Source: SKLM01 sp041687115 (GTDB lineage Bacteria; Chloroflexota; Anaerolineae; B4-G1). Taken from it: a DNA stretch of 46,163 nucleotides. A program made the translations under genes and the position numbers. Under the pieces are notes generated by a model. That model was not told where the DNA came from. It did not search any database and was given only the letters and a program-made list of their open reading frames with translations. This document shows positions 8,003-16,881 of this stretch, in pieces (position 1 is the first letter of the stretch; each line of letters begins with the position of its first letter). The stretch lies in NCBI GenBank assembly GCA_041687115.1, contig JAWLCP010000011.1, forward strand, positions 1-46,163, written 5' to 3'.

Positions 8003-8524
8003 ATGGTGCGAGAGCTCCAGGTCGTTCCCTATGATTCCCGTTGGCCCGAGCGCTTCGCCCGCGAGGCCGACCGGCTGCGCGCGATCTTCGGTGCCCAGGT
8101 GGTGGCCATCCACCACATAGGGAGCACCGCCATACCGAACGTCTCCGCCAAGCCCATCATCGACGTTCTCGTCGAGGTGGCCTCCATCGAGGCGATCGAC
8201 GCCTTCAATCAGGAGATGATCGAGCGAGGCTACCTTCCCAAAGGCGAGTTCGGCATCCCCGGGAGACGCTTCTTCATCAAGGGAACCGAGGAGCGCCGGT
8301 CCCATCACGTCCACGTCTTTCAGGCCGGCGATCCGGAGATGGAACGCCACCTGGCGTTCCGCGACTACATGATCGCCCACCCAGACGAGGCAGAGGCCTA
8401 TACCGTCCTGAAGCGAGAGCTGGCTCGGGAGTTCCCCCACGACGCCGAGGGCTACATGGCGGGCAAGAACGACTTCATCGTGGAGGTTGAGAGGAAGACT
8501 CTGGCGTGGAGGAGGGAAACGTAG
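8003..8524 (+). CDS. GrpB/UPF0157 family protein
   Basis: A 173-aa protein of the GrpB (UPF0157) family, which has a nucleotidyltransferase-like fold and usually unknown substrates. Diagnostic features are VVPYDSRWPERF near the start, HHIGSTAIPNVSAKPIIDVLV (GS at 40-41, Asp54) and HHVHVF with RDYMIAHPDEAEAY toward the C-terminus. Length is typical. The start at 8003 is preceded by GGATAGG, which may act as a weak ribosome binding site or belong to a close -10. The 158-bp gap after the previous gene contains GC-rich hairpins, including GCCCC/GGGGC near 7916-7932, without a T-tract. The gene may be independent of, or co-transcribed with, the upstream gene. It converges on the membrane-protein gene ending at 8547. 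Confidence 0.88.
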   Translation: MVRELQVVPYDSRWPERFAREADRLRAIFGAQVVAIHHIGSTAIPNVSAKPIIDVLVEVASIEAIDAFNQEMIERGYLPKGEFGIPGRRFFIKGTEERRSHHVHVFQAGDPEMERHLAFRDYMIAHPDEAEAYTVLKRELAREFPHDAEGYMAGKNDFIVEVERKTLAWRRET

Positions 8525-8546
8525 GCCCTCGCCCTGGGCGCCGTGA

Positions 8547-9209
8547 TCAGGAGGTGACCATAGCGCGGACGCCGGCCCACGACAGGAGCAGAAAGCCAAC
8601 CGCGCAGACGATCAGTCCCCAGCCGGGAGCGACGCGAGCCTCGTACAGCCCGGCAACCAGCGGGCGCAGCAGCATAGTCTGCCACAGCGCCGGGATGACC
8701 CCGGCAAGCGCCGCCAGCAGGAAGGATATGCCCCGCACCCGTTCGGAGAAGTGAGCCGTCAGCGGCGTCAGGACCGTCAGCAGCAGACCAACCGCCACCA
8801 CCATCAGGTGCAGTCGGTACGCTGGCTCAAGCAGTGAATGATAGGGGGGCAGCACCGACAGGCCCAGCAGGACCGCCAGGGCCGTGGCGCCGAGTCGAAA
8901 GACGGGACCCATCCTTGATCGCTGAATGACCAGCGCCAGCGGGATGACAGCGCTGAACAGCGGGGTAACGAAGAGGGCCCGCCTCACCGGCACGACCCCT
9001 CCCTGCACCTGCGGGAAGAACTTCGCGAACTCCAATAGCTCGTACCCGGTCACTGTGAGGGCCGCCGTCCTGTGTGCCACCCAGGGGCCGAAGAAGCCGA
9101 CCAGGATAAGCACCGAGGCTGCAAACGGAAGGCTGCAGAGGGTGGGCTCCCGCCTGGCCTGCGTGGTAAACAACGATCTCATTGACGATTCTCTCCGTTC
9201 CGAGTGCAT
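8547..9209 (-). CDS. Small polytopic membrane protein of the polysaccharide operon
   Basis: A 220-aa hydrophobic protein with about six predicted transmembrane segments, beginning after a short polar N-terminus (MHSERRESSMRSLFTTQ). I recognise no family. The ATG at 9209 is preferred because it overlaps the glycosyltransferase stop by one base (TGATG) and is preceded by GGAGG 7 nt upstream, indicating translational coupling. A second in-frame ATG at 9182 follows GGAGAG and is an alternative. It is the last gene of the minus-strand polysaccharide run. A role in export or in maintaining the glycan machinery would be a guess from position only. Confidence 0.75.
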   Translation of the reverse strand: MHSERRESSMRSLFTTQARREPTLCSLPFAASVLILVGFFGPWVAHRTAALTVTGYELLEFAKFFPQVQGGVVPVRRALFVTPLFSAVIPLALVIQRSRMGPVFRLGATALAVLLGLSVLPPYHSLLEPAYRLHLMVVAVGLLLTVLTPLTAHFSERVRGISFLLAALAGVIPALWQTMLLRPLVAGLYEARVAPGWGLIVCAVGFLLLSWAGVRAMVTS

Positions 9210-10351
9210 CACGATGCCTCCCTGAACGAGTCGATCACGTCCAGGAGTTGCCCCGCCGACCGCTCCCACGTGAACTCGGCTGCCTGCGCCAGGCCCCGGT
9301 CGACCATTCTCTCGCGCAGCCCCCGGTCCGCCAGCACCCGAGCCAGCGCGCCGGTCAACGCATCGGCGTTCAGCGGGTCCACCAGTAGAGCGCTCTCGCC
9401 CGCCACCTCTGGCAGGGATGAGGCGTTTGAGCACACCACCGGGGTGCCGCAGGCCATCGCCTCCAGCACCGGCAGGCCGAACCCCTCGTAGAGCGAGGGG
9501 AAGGCGAACACGGAGGCGCCCCGATAGAGCGCTGGCAGGTCCTCGTCCTCCACAAACCCCAGCAGCCGCACGCTGTCGTGCCGGCTCGCCTCGGCGACGA
9601 TTTCGTCGTACAGCCATCCGCGCCCCCCCGCGATCACGAGCTGTGCCCTGGTGTCTGCCTCTCCCCGCAGCCGGACGAACCCCTCCATCAGGCGGACGTA
9701 GTTCTTGCGCGGCTGCAACGTGCCCACGCTGAGGACGTACGGCTCGTCCCCGATTCCGTATCGCTTGCGCAGCCGCTCTCGTTCTCCAGGCTCTGGGTTC
9801 GGTCGGAAGCGGGGATCCACCCCGGGGTAGATGATCGTCACGTGCTCCGGTGAGACGTCGAAGAGGGTGATGAGATCGGCGCGCGTATGGGCCGAGTCGG
9901 CCAGCACCCGGTCGGCCTGCTGGATCGAGCGAGGTACCACGCGCTCCAGGTACCGTCGTAACGACGGCACGAAAGCGTCAGGGTGGTGCACGAATGACAG
10001 ATCGTGCACCGTCAGCACCCTTCTCGTAGCCCCCGTCGTGGGCGGGAGCGTGAAGTCCGGGGAGTAGAAGATGTCAAGGTGGCCGGTGACGACCTCGATT
10101 GGAATGGGCAGGCGGAGACGGTGCCACAGCCGCGCCAGCCAATCGTCGCTCAGCGGGAGGGAACGTACCCGGACGCCCTGCCGCCCAACCCCTGGCTTCC
10201 AATCGTCGCCCTTCAATCCCCCCGCCGCGGCGAAGACCGTGTACTCGTGCCCGCTCTCCAACGACAGCAGTGCGCGTATCAGCTCGCGGGTGTATCGTCC
10301 GATGCCCGCCCGCTGACGCGCTGCCGAGGTGTAGTCGATTCCCACACGCAT
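9209..10351 (-). CDS. GT4-family glycosyltransferase
   Basis: A 380-aa retaining glycosyltransferase of GT-B fold, family GT4. The N-terminal Rossmann domain starts MRVGIDYTSAARQRAGIGRYTREL, where the glycine loop binds acceptor or donor. The C-terminal domain has SVGTLQPRKNYVRLMEGF, the phosphate-binding part, and the E-x7-E-type motif in GFGLPVLEAMACGTPVVCSNASS. It probably transfers a sugar from a nucleotide-sugar to a lipid- or glycan-bound acceptor at the inner face of the membrane. The frame opens earlier, with a GTG at 10438 just after gtrA, but family alignment favours Met at 10351; neither has a strong ribosome binding site. It sits between gtrA and the membrane-protein gene in the same direction. 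Confidence 0.9.
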   Translation of the reverse strand: MRVGIDYTSAARQRAGIGRYTRELIRALLSLESGHEYTVFAAAGGLKGDDWKPGVGRQGVRVRSLPLSDDWLARLWHRLRLPIPIEVVTGHLDIFYSPDFTLPPTTGATRRVLTVHDLSFVHHPDAFVPSLRRYLERVVPRSIQQADRVLADSAHTRADLITLFDVSPEHVTIIYPGVDPRFRPNPEPGERERLRKRYGIGDEPYVLSVGTLQPRKNYVRLMEGFVRLRGEADTRAQLVIAGGRGWLYDEIVAEASRHDSVRLLGFVEDEDLPALYRGASVFAFPSLYEGFGLPVLEAMACGTPVVCSNASSLPEVAGESALLVDPLNADALTGALARVLADRGLRERMVDRGLAQAAEFTWERSAGQLLDVIDSFREAS

Positions 10352-10456
10352 CGTCAGTGAGGTCCCATCTGTGGCCGGGCGGGGGCGTCGTGACAGCCGT
10401 CGTCTCGGCGTCGTCGACACAGGAGGCCCGGAGTCCACGAAGCCCCAGAGAGCCGC

Positions 10457-10951
10457 TTACTCCACGTGACCAAAAGTCCACATTCGGTTGGCATAGAAAT
10501 TCCAGAACAAGACCAGGACCGTAGAAAGCACCTTGGCGCCATTGTACGCGAAGTCGAAGTGCGACATCCCGATGCTCGATGCCAGCGCGGCGCTGGACCC
10601 GGCGAGAAGCCCCGCCTCGCCCAGGAGCCAGCGATCAGAACCGTAGAAGATCGCGGTATTGAAAACCAGGCCGGCCACGTTGACCAGGAAGAACAGCGTG
10701 AACTGCCCCTTCAGCGGCTCCCCCCGCGTCTCCGGATAGACCCACAGCCGGTTCCAGATGAAGTTGCTGATCACAGCCACGGTGAAGGAGATCATGTTGG
10801 CGAGCACCTTCGGGCATCCGGCGAGCTGCACCAGCAGATTGAGGGTGCCGAAGTCGATCACGGCCCCTAGGGTCCCCACAATGGAGAACCTGATGAACCG
10901 CGTGACCTCGCGTTGATTGTCCTGTGCGAATGAGTTAAGCTTGTGGATCAT
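10457..10951 (-). CDS. GtrA family membrane protein
   Basis: A 164-aa GtrA-like protein with four membrane segments. Family features include FIRFSIVGTLGAVIDFGTLNLL near the start, the motif SNFIWNRLWVYPE and the C-terminal WNFYANRMWTFG. GtrA proteins are thought to move or flip polyprenyl-linked sugars across the membrane for surface glycan modification. Its start overlaps the end of the upstream O-antigen-ligase-like gene by 17 nt, so the two are translationally linked. The context (UDP-sugar enzyme, polymerase and glycosyltransferase) supports a role in surface polysaccharide assembly. The N-terminus (MIHKLNSFAQDNQREVTRF) is soluble and typical for the family. Confidence 0.9.
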   Translation of the reverse strand: MIHKLNSFAQDNQREVTRFIRFSIVGTLGAVIDFGTLNLLVQLAGCPKVLANMISFTVAVISNFIWNRLWVYPETRGEPLKGQFTLFFLVNVAGLVFNTAIFYGSDRWLLGEAGLLAGSSAALASSIGMSHFDFAYNGAKVLSTVLVLFWNFYANRMWTFGHVE

Positions 10952-12533
10952 AGATGGACGCTGCCTCGCTTGTCTGCTCCGTGATGAACGCCAGTACGCC
11001 CCACAAGACGCCGATCTGAAGGTGGACGTTGTTGACGTAGAGGTTATCGAGAAGATGGTGCACGCTTATGTGCGTCCAGGTCCCTAACAGCCCCAGGGCT
11101 AACCCGCGCGTCAGTCCATGCCCGTATCGCGTGGCCCGCCACGTCTGCCAGAGTACCACGCCCCACAGGAAGACGTACGCGATCAAACCGATCAACCCCG
11201 TCTCAGCTGCCAGGTTCAGGTAGTAGTTGTGGGCGTGACCCAGCGCGATCGGCCAGTTGATAAGCGCGAACTGCCTGTAAGCCGCTTCGTAGCAGCCGAA
11301 GCCGATCCCGGACCACAGGCTGTGGCGGAACATCGCCAGCGCCGATTGCCAGTGGGCCAGACGCTCGATGGCGGCGTAACTCGCGTCGTTGATGGGCGCG
11401 CCGCGGACGTCCTCCAGGCGGATGTCCTGCACGAAGCTGGTTAAGCGAGCGGTCAACGATGCTGGCAGGCGTCCGGCTGGGACGTCCCAGCCGGACGCGT
11501 GCAGTCCGAGGGCCCCGATGGCCAGCAGGGCCACCAGGAGTATGCCCCACCCTGTCTTCCGTGGCAGGGCGGCGGCGATCGCCACCACCGCTGCCGCGAA
11601 CCCGATCCACGCGCCGCGGCTCCACGACGCACCTAGTGCGATGATCATCGCCAGGCAGGAAACCCAGGCGAGGATGGTGAGGGGCAGGCCGGCGGGCTCA
11701 TGACCCGGGAGGTTGGTCGCCCGCTGAGCGACGCCTTCTCCACCTCGCCGGCGGCTGGTCCACCCCGCCAATTTGCGTCGAACGTCCTCGGCGATCACAC
11801 CCAGCACGAGGGCCGCCGTCAATGCCAGGTATCCTCCATACGGGTTGGGCTGCTGGAACGTCCCGTAGGCGCGGAAGAAGTCCCCGCCCAGGATGGCGAA
11901 ATGGTCGGGGCCATCGCCACGCAGCCCGAACTGCCAGATCCCCATGCCGGCTTGAAACAGCCCCACCCCGCACACCGCAGCCACCAGCCAGCGCAGACGT
12001 CGCGATCGGAGCGAGGGCTCGGCGCTTGCCGGCCCGGTCTCTGATCTCGCCGCCAGGTGATCGCTGACGAAGACGAAGAGGAGCAGCATCTCTACCCACT
12101 TGATCAGCTCGGGCGTGCCAAACTCCACCAGCCCCGGTGCATCCCAGAGCGAGAGCAGCACGGTGCCGATGAAAACGAGCAGAGCCAGGAGCAGCGGTGA
12201 CCTGCGGATCCGCAGCTCGTGCCGCGATAGCCCTCGTGCCAGCCAGGAACCCAGCGCCAGGACGACGAAGAGATGTCCGATCTGGGCCGGAATCTGCGGC
12301 ATCTGAGAGCTCAGATACGCCTTCAGCGGCCCCAGGAAGAGCGCCGTCGCCAATCCGACGAAGGGTTCGATCAGCGTTCCAACAAGGACGGCGACTAGCC
12401 CGACCAGGGCCAACCCCTCAGCTGGCGAAAGGTGAATCACCACTACCCCGGCAGCGACACCCAGGCCCAGGATCAGCCCCCTGTTCAATCGGCGGTCCCA
12501 GGCGGGGAGCCGACGAGGTGGGAGAAGCCTCAC
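10935..12533 (-). CDS. O-antigen ligase/polymerase-like membrane protein
   Basis: A protein of about 532 residues with some 10-12 transmembrane helices. It has the family signature of a large extracytoplasmic loop ahead of a Wzy_C-type segment, LWSGIGFGCYEAAYRQFA, then GHAHNYYLNLAAETGLIGL. In this family (O-antigen ligase WaaL and polymerase Wzy) the conserved His in HAHN is implicated in glycan transfer from undecaprenyl carriers. I place the start at the GTG at 12533 because GTGA overlaps the UXS-like gene's TGA and GGGAG lies just upstream; the open frame also extends to an ATG at 12599 inside that gene. It is one of two such proteins in the cluster (the other is at 14856-16859), perhaps a polymerase and a ligase. 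Confidence 0.85.
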   Translation of the reverse strand: MRLLPPRRLPAWDRRLNRGLILGLGVAAGVVVIHLSPAEGLALVGLVAVLVGTLIEPFVGLATALFLGPLKAYLSSQMPQIPAQIGHLFVVLALGSWLARGLSRHELRIRRSPLLLALLVFIGTVLLSLWDAPGLVEFGTPELIKWVEMLLLFVFVSDHLAARSETGPASAEPSLRSRRLRWLVAAVCGVGLFQAGMGIWQFGLRGDGPDHFAILGGDFFRAYGTFQQPNPYGGYLALTAALVLGVIAEDVRRKLAGWTSRRRGGEGVAQRATNLPGHEPAGLPLTILAWVSCLAMIIALGASWSRGAWIGFAAAVVAIAAALPRKTGWGILLVALLAIGALGLHASGWDVPAGRLPASLTARLTSFVQDIRLEDVRGAPINDASYAAIERLAHWQSALAMFRHSLWSGIGFGCYEAAYRQFALINWPIALGHAHNYYLNLAAETGLIGLIAYVFLWGVVLWQTWRATRYGHGLTRGLALGLLGTWTHISVHHLLDNLYVNNVHLQIGVLWGVLAFITEQTSEAASIYDPQA

Positions 12534-13471
12534 ATTCGCTCCCGGAAGTACGCAGCGGTGCGCTTCAACCCTTCCCCCAGCGGAACCTCGGGGCTCCAAC
12601 CGAGCACCCGTTGCGCCTTGCTGATGTCCGGGCAGCGCACCTGAGGATCGTCGGCCGTGCGCGCGTCCGCGGGCTCGACGAATGCGATCTCGGAGTCGGT
12701 GCCCGTAACCTCGAGCACTTTGTGGGCGAACTCGAGAATCGTCATCTCGTCCGGATTGCCGATGTTGACCGGTTCGGTCTCCTCGGAGAAGAGCAGACGC
12801 ACCAGCCCCTCGACCTGGTCGCTGATGTAACAGAAGGAACGCGTGCGCTTTCCTTCGTCGTACACGGTCAAGGGATCGTTGCGCAGTGCCTGGCAGACGA
12901 AGTTCGGCACCACGCGACCGTCATCCATTCGCATTCTAGGCCCGTAGGTGTTGAAGATGCGAGCGATACGCGTGTCGACGCCATGGTAACGATGATAGGC
13001 CATCACCAACGCCTCCGCGAACCGCTTGCTCTCGTCGTAGACCCCGCGCGGCCCTATCGGGTTGACGTTGCCCCAGTAGTCCTCAGATTGAGGGTGCTCC
13101 AATGGATCGCCGTACACCTCGGAGGTAGAGGCCAGCAGATAGCGAGACGTCTTCGTCATGGCCAGTCCCAGCGTCTTGTGAGTACCCAGCGCCCCGACCT
13201 TGAGCGTCTGGATCGGGTAGTTGAGGTAGTCGACGGGACTGGGCAGGCTGGCCAGGTGAAGCACGGCGTCGAGCGATCCTTCGACGAAGATGTAGTTCGT
13301 CACGTCATGCTTGATGAAATGGAAGCGCTCGTTGCCGGACAGGTGGGCGATGTTGTCCACCGTGCCCGTCGCCAGGTTGTCCATGGCGATCACTTCGTGG
13401 CCCTCGTCCAGCAGTCGGTCGCAGAGGTGGGAGCCGATGAAGCCAGCTCCACCGGTGATGAGGATGCGCAT
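12530..13471 (-). CDS. UDP-glucuronate decarboxylase-like NAD-dependent enzyme
   Basis: A 313-aa extended SDR enzyme closest in motif to UDP-glucuronic acid decarboxylase (UXS), which makes UDP-xylose. GGAGFIGSH (7-15) binds NAD+. The segment SPVDYLNYPIQTLKVGALGT is a UXS hallmark. Catalytic candidates are Thr116 and Glu118 in STSEVYGDPL, Tyr145 and Lys149 in VYDESKR, and NPIGPRGVYDE is strongly UXS-like. A related NAD-dependent epimerase remains possible. The ATG at 13471 has AAGGAG upstream. The gene ends in a 4-nt GTGA overlap with the next gene, so nucleotide-sugar supply and glycan polymerisation appear co-expressed. Confidence 0.88.
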   Translation of the reverse strand: MRILITGGAGFIGSHLCDRLLDEGHEVIAMDNLATGTVDNIAHLSGNERFHFIKHDVTNYIFVEGSLDAVLHLASLPSPVDYLNYPIQTLKVGALGTHKTLGLAMTKTSRYLLASTSEVYGDPLEHPQSEDYWGNVNPIGPRGVYDESKRFAEALVMAYHRYHGVDTRIARIFNTYGPRMRMDDGRVVPNFVCQALRNDPLTVYDEGKRTRSFCYISDQVEGLVRLLFSEETEPVNIGNPDEMTILEFAHKVLEVTGTDSEIAFVEPADARTADDPQVRCPDISKAQRVLGWSPEVPLGEGLKRTAAYFRERM

Positions 13472-13545
13472 AGTTTGCTCCTTACCTATCCGGGTTCAGT
13501 CGAGAGACGACGCAGCGGAGGGGGAGGGCCGGAGAGTGGATGGCA

Positions 13546-14094
13546 CTAGTCAACCTGGGCTTCGAGCGCCTCGGCGAAGGCATCGAACGCGGATCGCCCG
13601 TAGAGGCAGAAGACGACGCGCTCCAGTCGCGTCCCGGCCTTGATGGCGTCGATAGCCGCTCTGATCATCACCTCCGGGGCTTCCTCGACCGGGTAGCCGT
13701 AGATGCCGGTGCTGATGGCGGGCAGGGCGATGGACTTGACGTCGTACTCCTCAGCCATCTGAAGGGCGGATTTCACCGCGGATGCCAGCAGCTCCGCTGC
13801 CCTCGTTTTCGAGGTCTCCCCGTAGACGGGACCGACTGCGTGAATGACGTACTTGGCCTGTAGCTCTCCAGCAGACGTGATCGCCGCTCCGCCGGTGGGG
13901 ACCCGACCGTGCTCGCGCACCCATCGGTTGCTCTCCTGCTGGATCACCGGCCCGCCGGCCCGAGAGATGGCACCGGCGACGCCGCCCCCGTGCGCCAGAC
14001 GTTCGTTAGCTGCGTTGACGATGGCATCTGTATCTAGAGCGGTGATGTCACCTTCGACCAGCTCAAGCGTCGTATCGTTGATACGAGTTTGCAT
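13546..14094 (-). CDS. Macrodomain (ADP-ribose/O-acetyl-ADP-ribose) protein
   Basis: A single-domain macro protein of about 182 residues, of the MacroD/YmdB type. Motifs are GDITALDTDAIVNAANERLAHGGGVAGAI (Asn-Ala-Ala-Asn and Gly-rich loop), a Tyr-Val-Ile-His-Ala-Val-Gly-Pro strand and the second phosphate loop PAISTGIYGYP. Family members bind or hydrolyse ADP-ribose, O-acetyl-ADP-ribose or ADP-ribosyl esters in the cytoplasm. Two adjacent ATGs exist (14097 and 14094); AGGAG spacing favours 14094. It lies 74 bp upstream of the UXS-like gene in the same direction. A link to the NAD+-using polysaccharide enzymes is not demonstrated, and the gene may simply be embedded in the run. Confidence 0.9.
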   Translation of the reverse strand: MQTRINDTTLELVEGDITALDTDAIVNAANERLAHGGGVAGAISRAGGPVIQQESNRWVREHGRVPTGGAAITSAGELQAKYVIHAVGPVYGETSKTRAAELLASAVKSALQMAEEYDVKSIALPAISTGIYGYPVEEAPEVMIRAAIDAIKAGTRLERVVFCLYGRSAFDAFAEALEAQVD

Positions 14095-14218
14095 CATCTC
14101 TCCTGAAGGAATTGAGCTCAGACTCGCAGTATGTCGAATTCAGGCCGGCCTGCAGCGGGATCAAGCCCAAGGCAGGGAATCTGGCGATCCCATCGGGGCT
14201 ATCCTGGATTCGCTGAGG

Positions 14219-14872
14219 TCAGTAGCTGATCCGGACCTCCTTGAATCCAAGCGTCAGGATCAGGTGCCGGATGTAGGATTCGGCGTTCCGTTGAGCCATA
14301 TCTAGGATCCCATCCTCAAGCGCGGCGTTCAGGATCTCCTCCTCGGCGGCCTGGCGCGCTGCCGTCTCCAGCTCGACGTTCATCCCGATGACGCCCGTGT
14401 CCCGATCGAAGATGTAGGATTGGTCGTTATCCAGCGCGGTGACGAATACCTCGGCCTCTGGCAGCGCGATAGCTACGGCACCTCCTTCTCTGATGGTGAC
14501 GTCGCTTTCCTCTAACTTGCCCAGATCGATGCCTGCGATGACCTGACCGTGCGCGACGAAGATCAGGCGATCCCCGATCAGGAAAGCGAAGGGCCCCTGC
14601 CGTGACTCCGCGGTGATGATCTTTTCCACGGTGTAGGCAGCCGTCTCCAACCGGCTGAGGCCACGTACCTCGCGCACGATCGTAACCGGGTCGGGTTCGA
14701 TGGTGGGGGTGGGATTCCTGATCTGCTCAAATTGCCTCTGAATTGCCCGCTCTGCCTCGACCAAGGGCTGCGTCACCTGCCGCACTGACCACACAACGGC
14801 TAGACCCCCTCCTGCAAGGGTGATCAAGATCAGCAGTAAGATAATGGTGTTCAGGTTAACTTTCTTGTCCAT
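14219..14872 (-). CDS. Membrane-anchored DUF4230-like protein
   Basis: A 217-aa protein with an N-terminal transmembrane anchor (residues about 9-30), a coiled-coil-like stretch (VEAERAIQRQFEQIRN) and an extracytoplasmic alpha/beta domain. The segment REVRGLSRLETAAYTVEKIITAES and the later FLIGDRLIFVAHGQVIAGIDLGKL resemble DUF4230 proteins, whose function is unknown. The C-terminus is helical (AARQAAEEEILNAALEDGILDMAQRNAE). Its ATG overlaps the end of the upstream O-antigen-ligase-like gene by 17 nt, so it is coupled to that gene. The gap of about 125 bp to the macrodomain gene contains nothing I can name. The family assignment is by motif memory and is moderately certain. Confidence 0.75.
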   Translation of the reverse strand: MDKKVNLNTIILLLILITLAGGGLAVVWSVRQVTQPLVEAERAIQRQFEQIRNPTPTIEPDPVTIVREVRGLSRLETAAYTVEKIITAESRQGPFAFLIGDRLIFVAHGQVIAGIDLGKLEESDVTIREGGAVAIALPEAEVFVTALDNDQSYIFDRDTGVIGMNVELETAARQAAEEEILNAALEDGILDMAQRNAESYIRHLILTLGFKEVRISY

Positions 14873-16859
14873 GAATGTCGCTCCTCACCAGGGATTGTAC
14901 CAGACCTAGGGTCAAAAGGAAAGCAAAGGCCAGGTCAACGAAGAAGTACGAGGCGTCCAGCAGACCGTGAGCCAGGCTGTAGGCCATAGACCCCATCAGC
15001 CCGAGCGCCAGTGCACGGCGCTCGGGATCTGCGACATTGCTCAGTCTGCGCGCGTGCCGCCAGAAGGAGACCTGGAGCAAGATCCCTGCTGCCAGGCCCA
15101 GCAAGCCCAGTCGGGTCGCGTAACTGAGCAGGACGTTGTGTGCGTGCGAGAGGTGCGGTTCCTGCCACGCAGCCGGTAGGATGTACCGCCCCCGATACTG
15201 GTACAGGAAGTTATCCGGACCTACACCGAGGAAGGGATGGTCGCGGAACATCTTCCACGATGAGCGCCACAGTTGGAGTCGAAAGAAGAATGTGCCGCTG
15301 TTCGGATCGAGAAGGCCGGCGAAGCGGGGTGTCGCCAGCAGGGGGATGACGGCGACGCCGACCACGGCTATCAACCCCAGGGCAATCCAGCGCCAGCGCC
15401 CACGTGCCAACACGCCGAGCACGAGCAGAGAGATCGGCACTCCCAGGACGATCCCAGCGCGTGAGAAGCTGAACAGGATAGCGAGGCCAACCGGTACTGC
15501 CAGCACGCCGTAGAGCACGCGCCGGCGCTCCTTCACGGCGAGGAGTGCGACGGCAATCAGCACCGGCAGGGCTCGACCTAGATAGAGGGCAGCATTGTTG
15601 GGGGAGCCGTACACGGATCGGAGCCGACGAAAGCCCTCCTCCGCGGTGATGATGTTGATGTTCAGAGCATACTGCGCGAGGCCGATGAGGGCGACGGCCG
15701 TGGCACCTCCTACGAAGGCGTGCACGATGCGCCAGATACCCTCTTTGTCCAGCTTGGACGTGCGCAGCATCGTATAGAACAGTGCTGGCTCGAGGATGGC
15801 GACCCGCAGTTCCCTCAGCGCGACGTGCCTGTGGTCCGCGAAGAAGGTGGAAACCGACGCGCTCAGTGCCAGGAACAGGACAGCGAGGTCAACGAGCGAC
15901 AGGTTGTCAAGAACACGGACCAGTGTCTGGGGGGTGTGCCTGCGGATCTGTCTGAGCCCCCACGATATCGCGCAGAGCAGGGTCGCGATCTCTGCCATTG
16001 AAAACGACTTGCCCAGCAGCGGACGGGGATGGAGATAGAATGGTGCGCTGAACGCCACCAGCGCCAGACCCAGGTCGAGCCGCAGGATGATCGCTGCAGC
16101 CAGGGCTGCCCCGCTGACCAACGTGAGGGGCAGCCACGGAGAGGCGTAGAACACGGCGGCAGCGAGGATCGTGAAGGCTGGAGACCCGAGGCGGGAGGAC
16201 AGAGCGGGCCGGTGCGGGGTAGCCAACGGCCACGCCGGCTCGACGCCGTACCCTGTTCGCCTCCTTGTGTCACGTGACCACTGCGCTCGCCAGCCGATCA
16301 GCCCGATGAGAAAAGCGACCGCACCCCCCGCCAGGCCTCGCAAGGCGTGATCGTACCCCAGAGTCTCCGGGCCCCGCCCCACCTGCCAGCCAACCAGGGG
16401 TCGCTGACCCCACCCTCCGTCCGCGACTACCTCTGCGACGTGTGAGCCGCGGTCGAGATCGCCAGCGACAGGAATAGTCGTTACTTGCGGCTCGTAGTCC
16501 GGTGAGCTGAGCACCAGGTAAGCACCGCGCTCTGTGCGTGGCAGTCGATTCGCTGGTTTGCCATCCACGCTGATCCACAGGTAGGCCTGGTAGCCTCCCC
16601 GTCTCACCTCCAGGGCGAGCTGGCTGCCGGTGAACGGTATGGTGACACGGTTCGGACCTGGTGGGCTGGGGTCGGCGCCTTCCTCAGAGAGTGCCCAGTT
16701 GCCGTCCCACTCTGCAACTCCGGTGAGCGCTGCATGCCGTTGGACGGTGTTCTGATGGATAGCGTGGCGCCTCAGGCCTACCACCATGCCAATCAGAAGT
16801 GCGCTCGCCATCAGGCCGACGAGGCAGAGGAGTGACCACGTTCGACGTGGCTGGTTCAT
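14856..16859 (-). CDS. O-antigen-ligase-like membrane protein with N-terminal beta domain
   Basis: A 667-aa protein. A first membrane segment (about 8-28) is followed by a beta-rich extracytoplasmic domain (about 40-170; NWALSEEGADPSPPGPNRV, AYLWISVDGKPANRLPR), which looks like a carbohydrate-binding jelly roll. About ten further membrane helices form an O-antigen-ligase core with a Wzy_C-type loop: RSSWKMFRDHPFLGVGPDNF and LSHAHNVLLSYATRLGLLGL. The HAHN motif and DHPFLGVGPDNF are family hallmarks. The N-terminal domain is an unusual addition and might recognise glycan acceptors (inference). It lies 22 bp downstream of the lipoprotein gene and overlaps the DUF4230-like gene. Confidence 0.85.
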   Translation of the reverse strand: MNQPRRTWSLLCLVGLMASALLIGMVVGLRRHAIHQNTVQRHAALTGVAEWDGNWALSEEGADPSPPGPNRVTIPFTGSQLALEVRRGGYQAYLWISVDGKPANRLPRTERGAYLVLSSPDYEPQVTTIPVAGDLDRGSHVAEVVADGGWGQRPLVGWQVGRGPETLGYDHALRGLAGGAVAFLIGLIGWRAQWSRDTRRRTGYGVEPAWPLATPHRPALSSRLGSPAFTILAAAVFYASPWLPLTLVSGAALAAAIILRLDLGLALVAFSAPFYLHPRPLLGKSFSMAEIATLLCAISWGLRQIRRHTPQTLVRVLDNLSLVDLAVLFLALSASVSTFFADHRHVALRELRVAILEPALFYTMLRTSKLDKEGIWRIVHAFVGGATAVALIGLAQYALNINIITAEEGFRRLRSVYGSPNNAALYLGRALPVLIAVALLAVKERRRVLYGVLAVPVGLAILFSFSRAGIVLGVPISLLVLGVLARGRWRWIALGLIAVVGVAVIPLLATPRFAGLLDPNSGTFFFRLQLWRSSWKMFRDHPFLGVGPDNFLYQYRGRYILPAAWQEPHLSHAHNVLLSYATRLGLLGLAAGILLQVSFWRHARRLSNVADPERRALALGLMGSMAYSLAHGLLDASYFFVDLAFAFLLTLGLVQSLVRSDIHGQES

Positions 16860-16881
16860 TGTTCTACCGCTCTCCGGGCGC

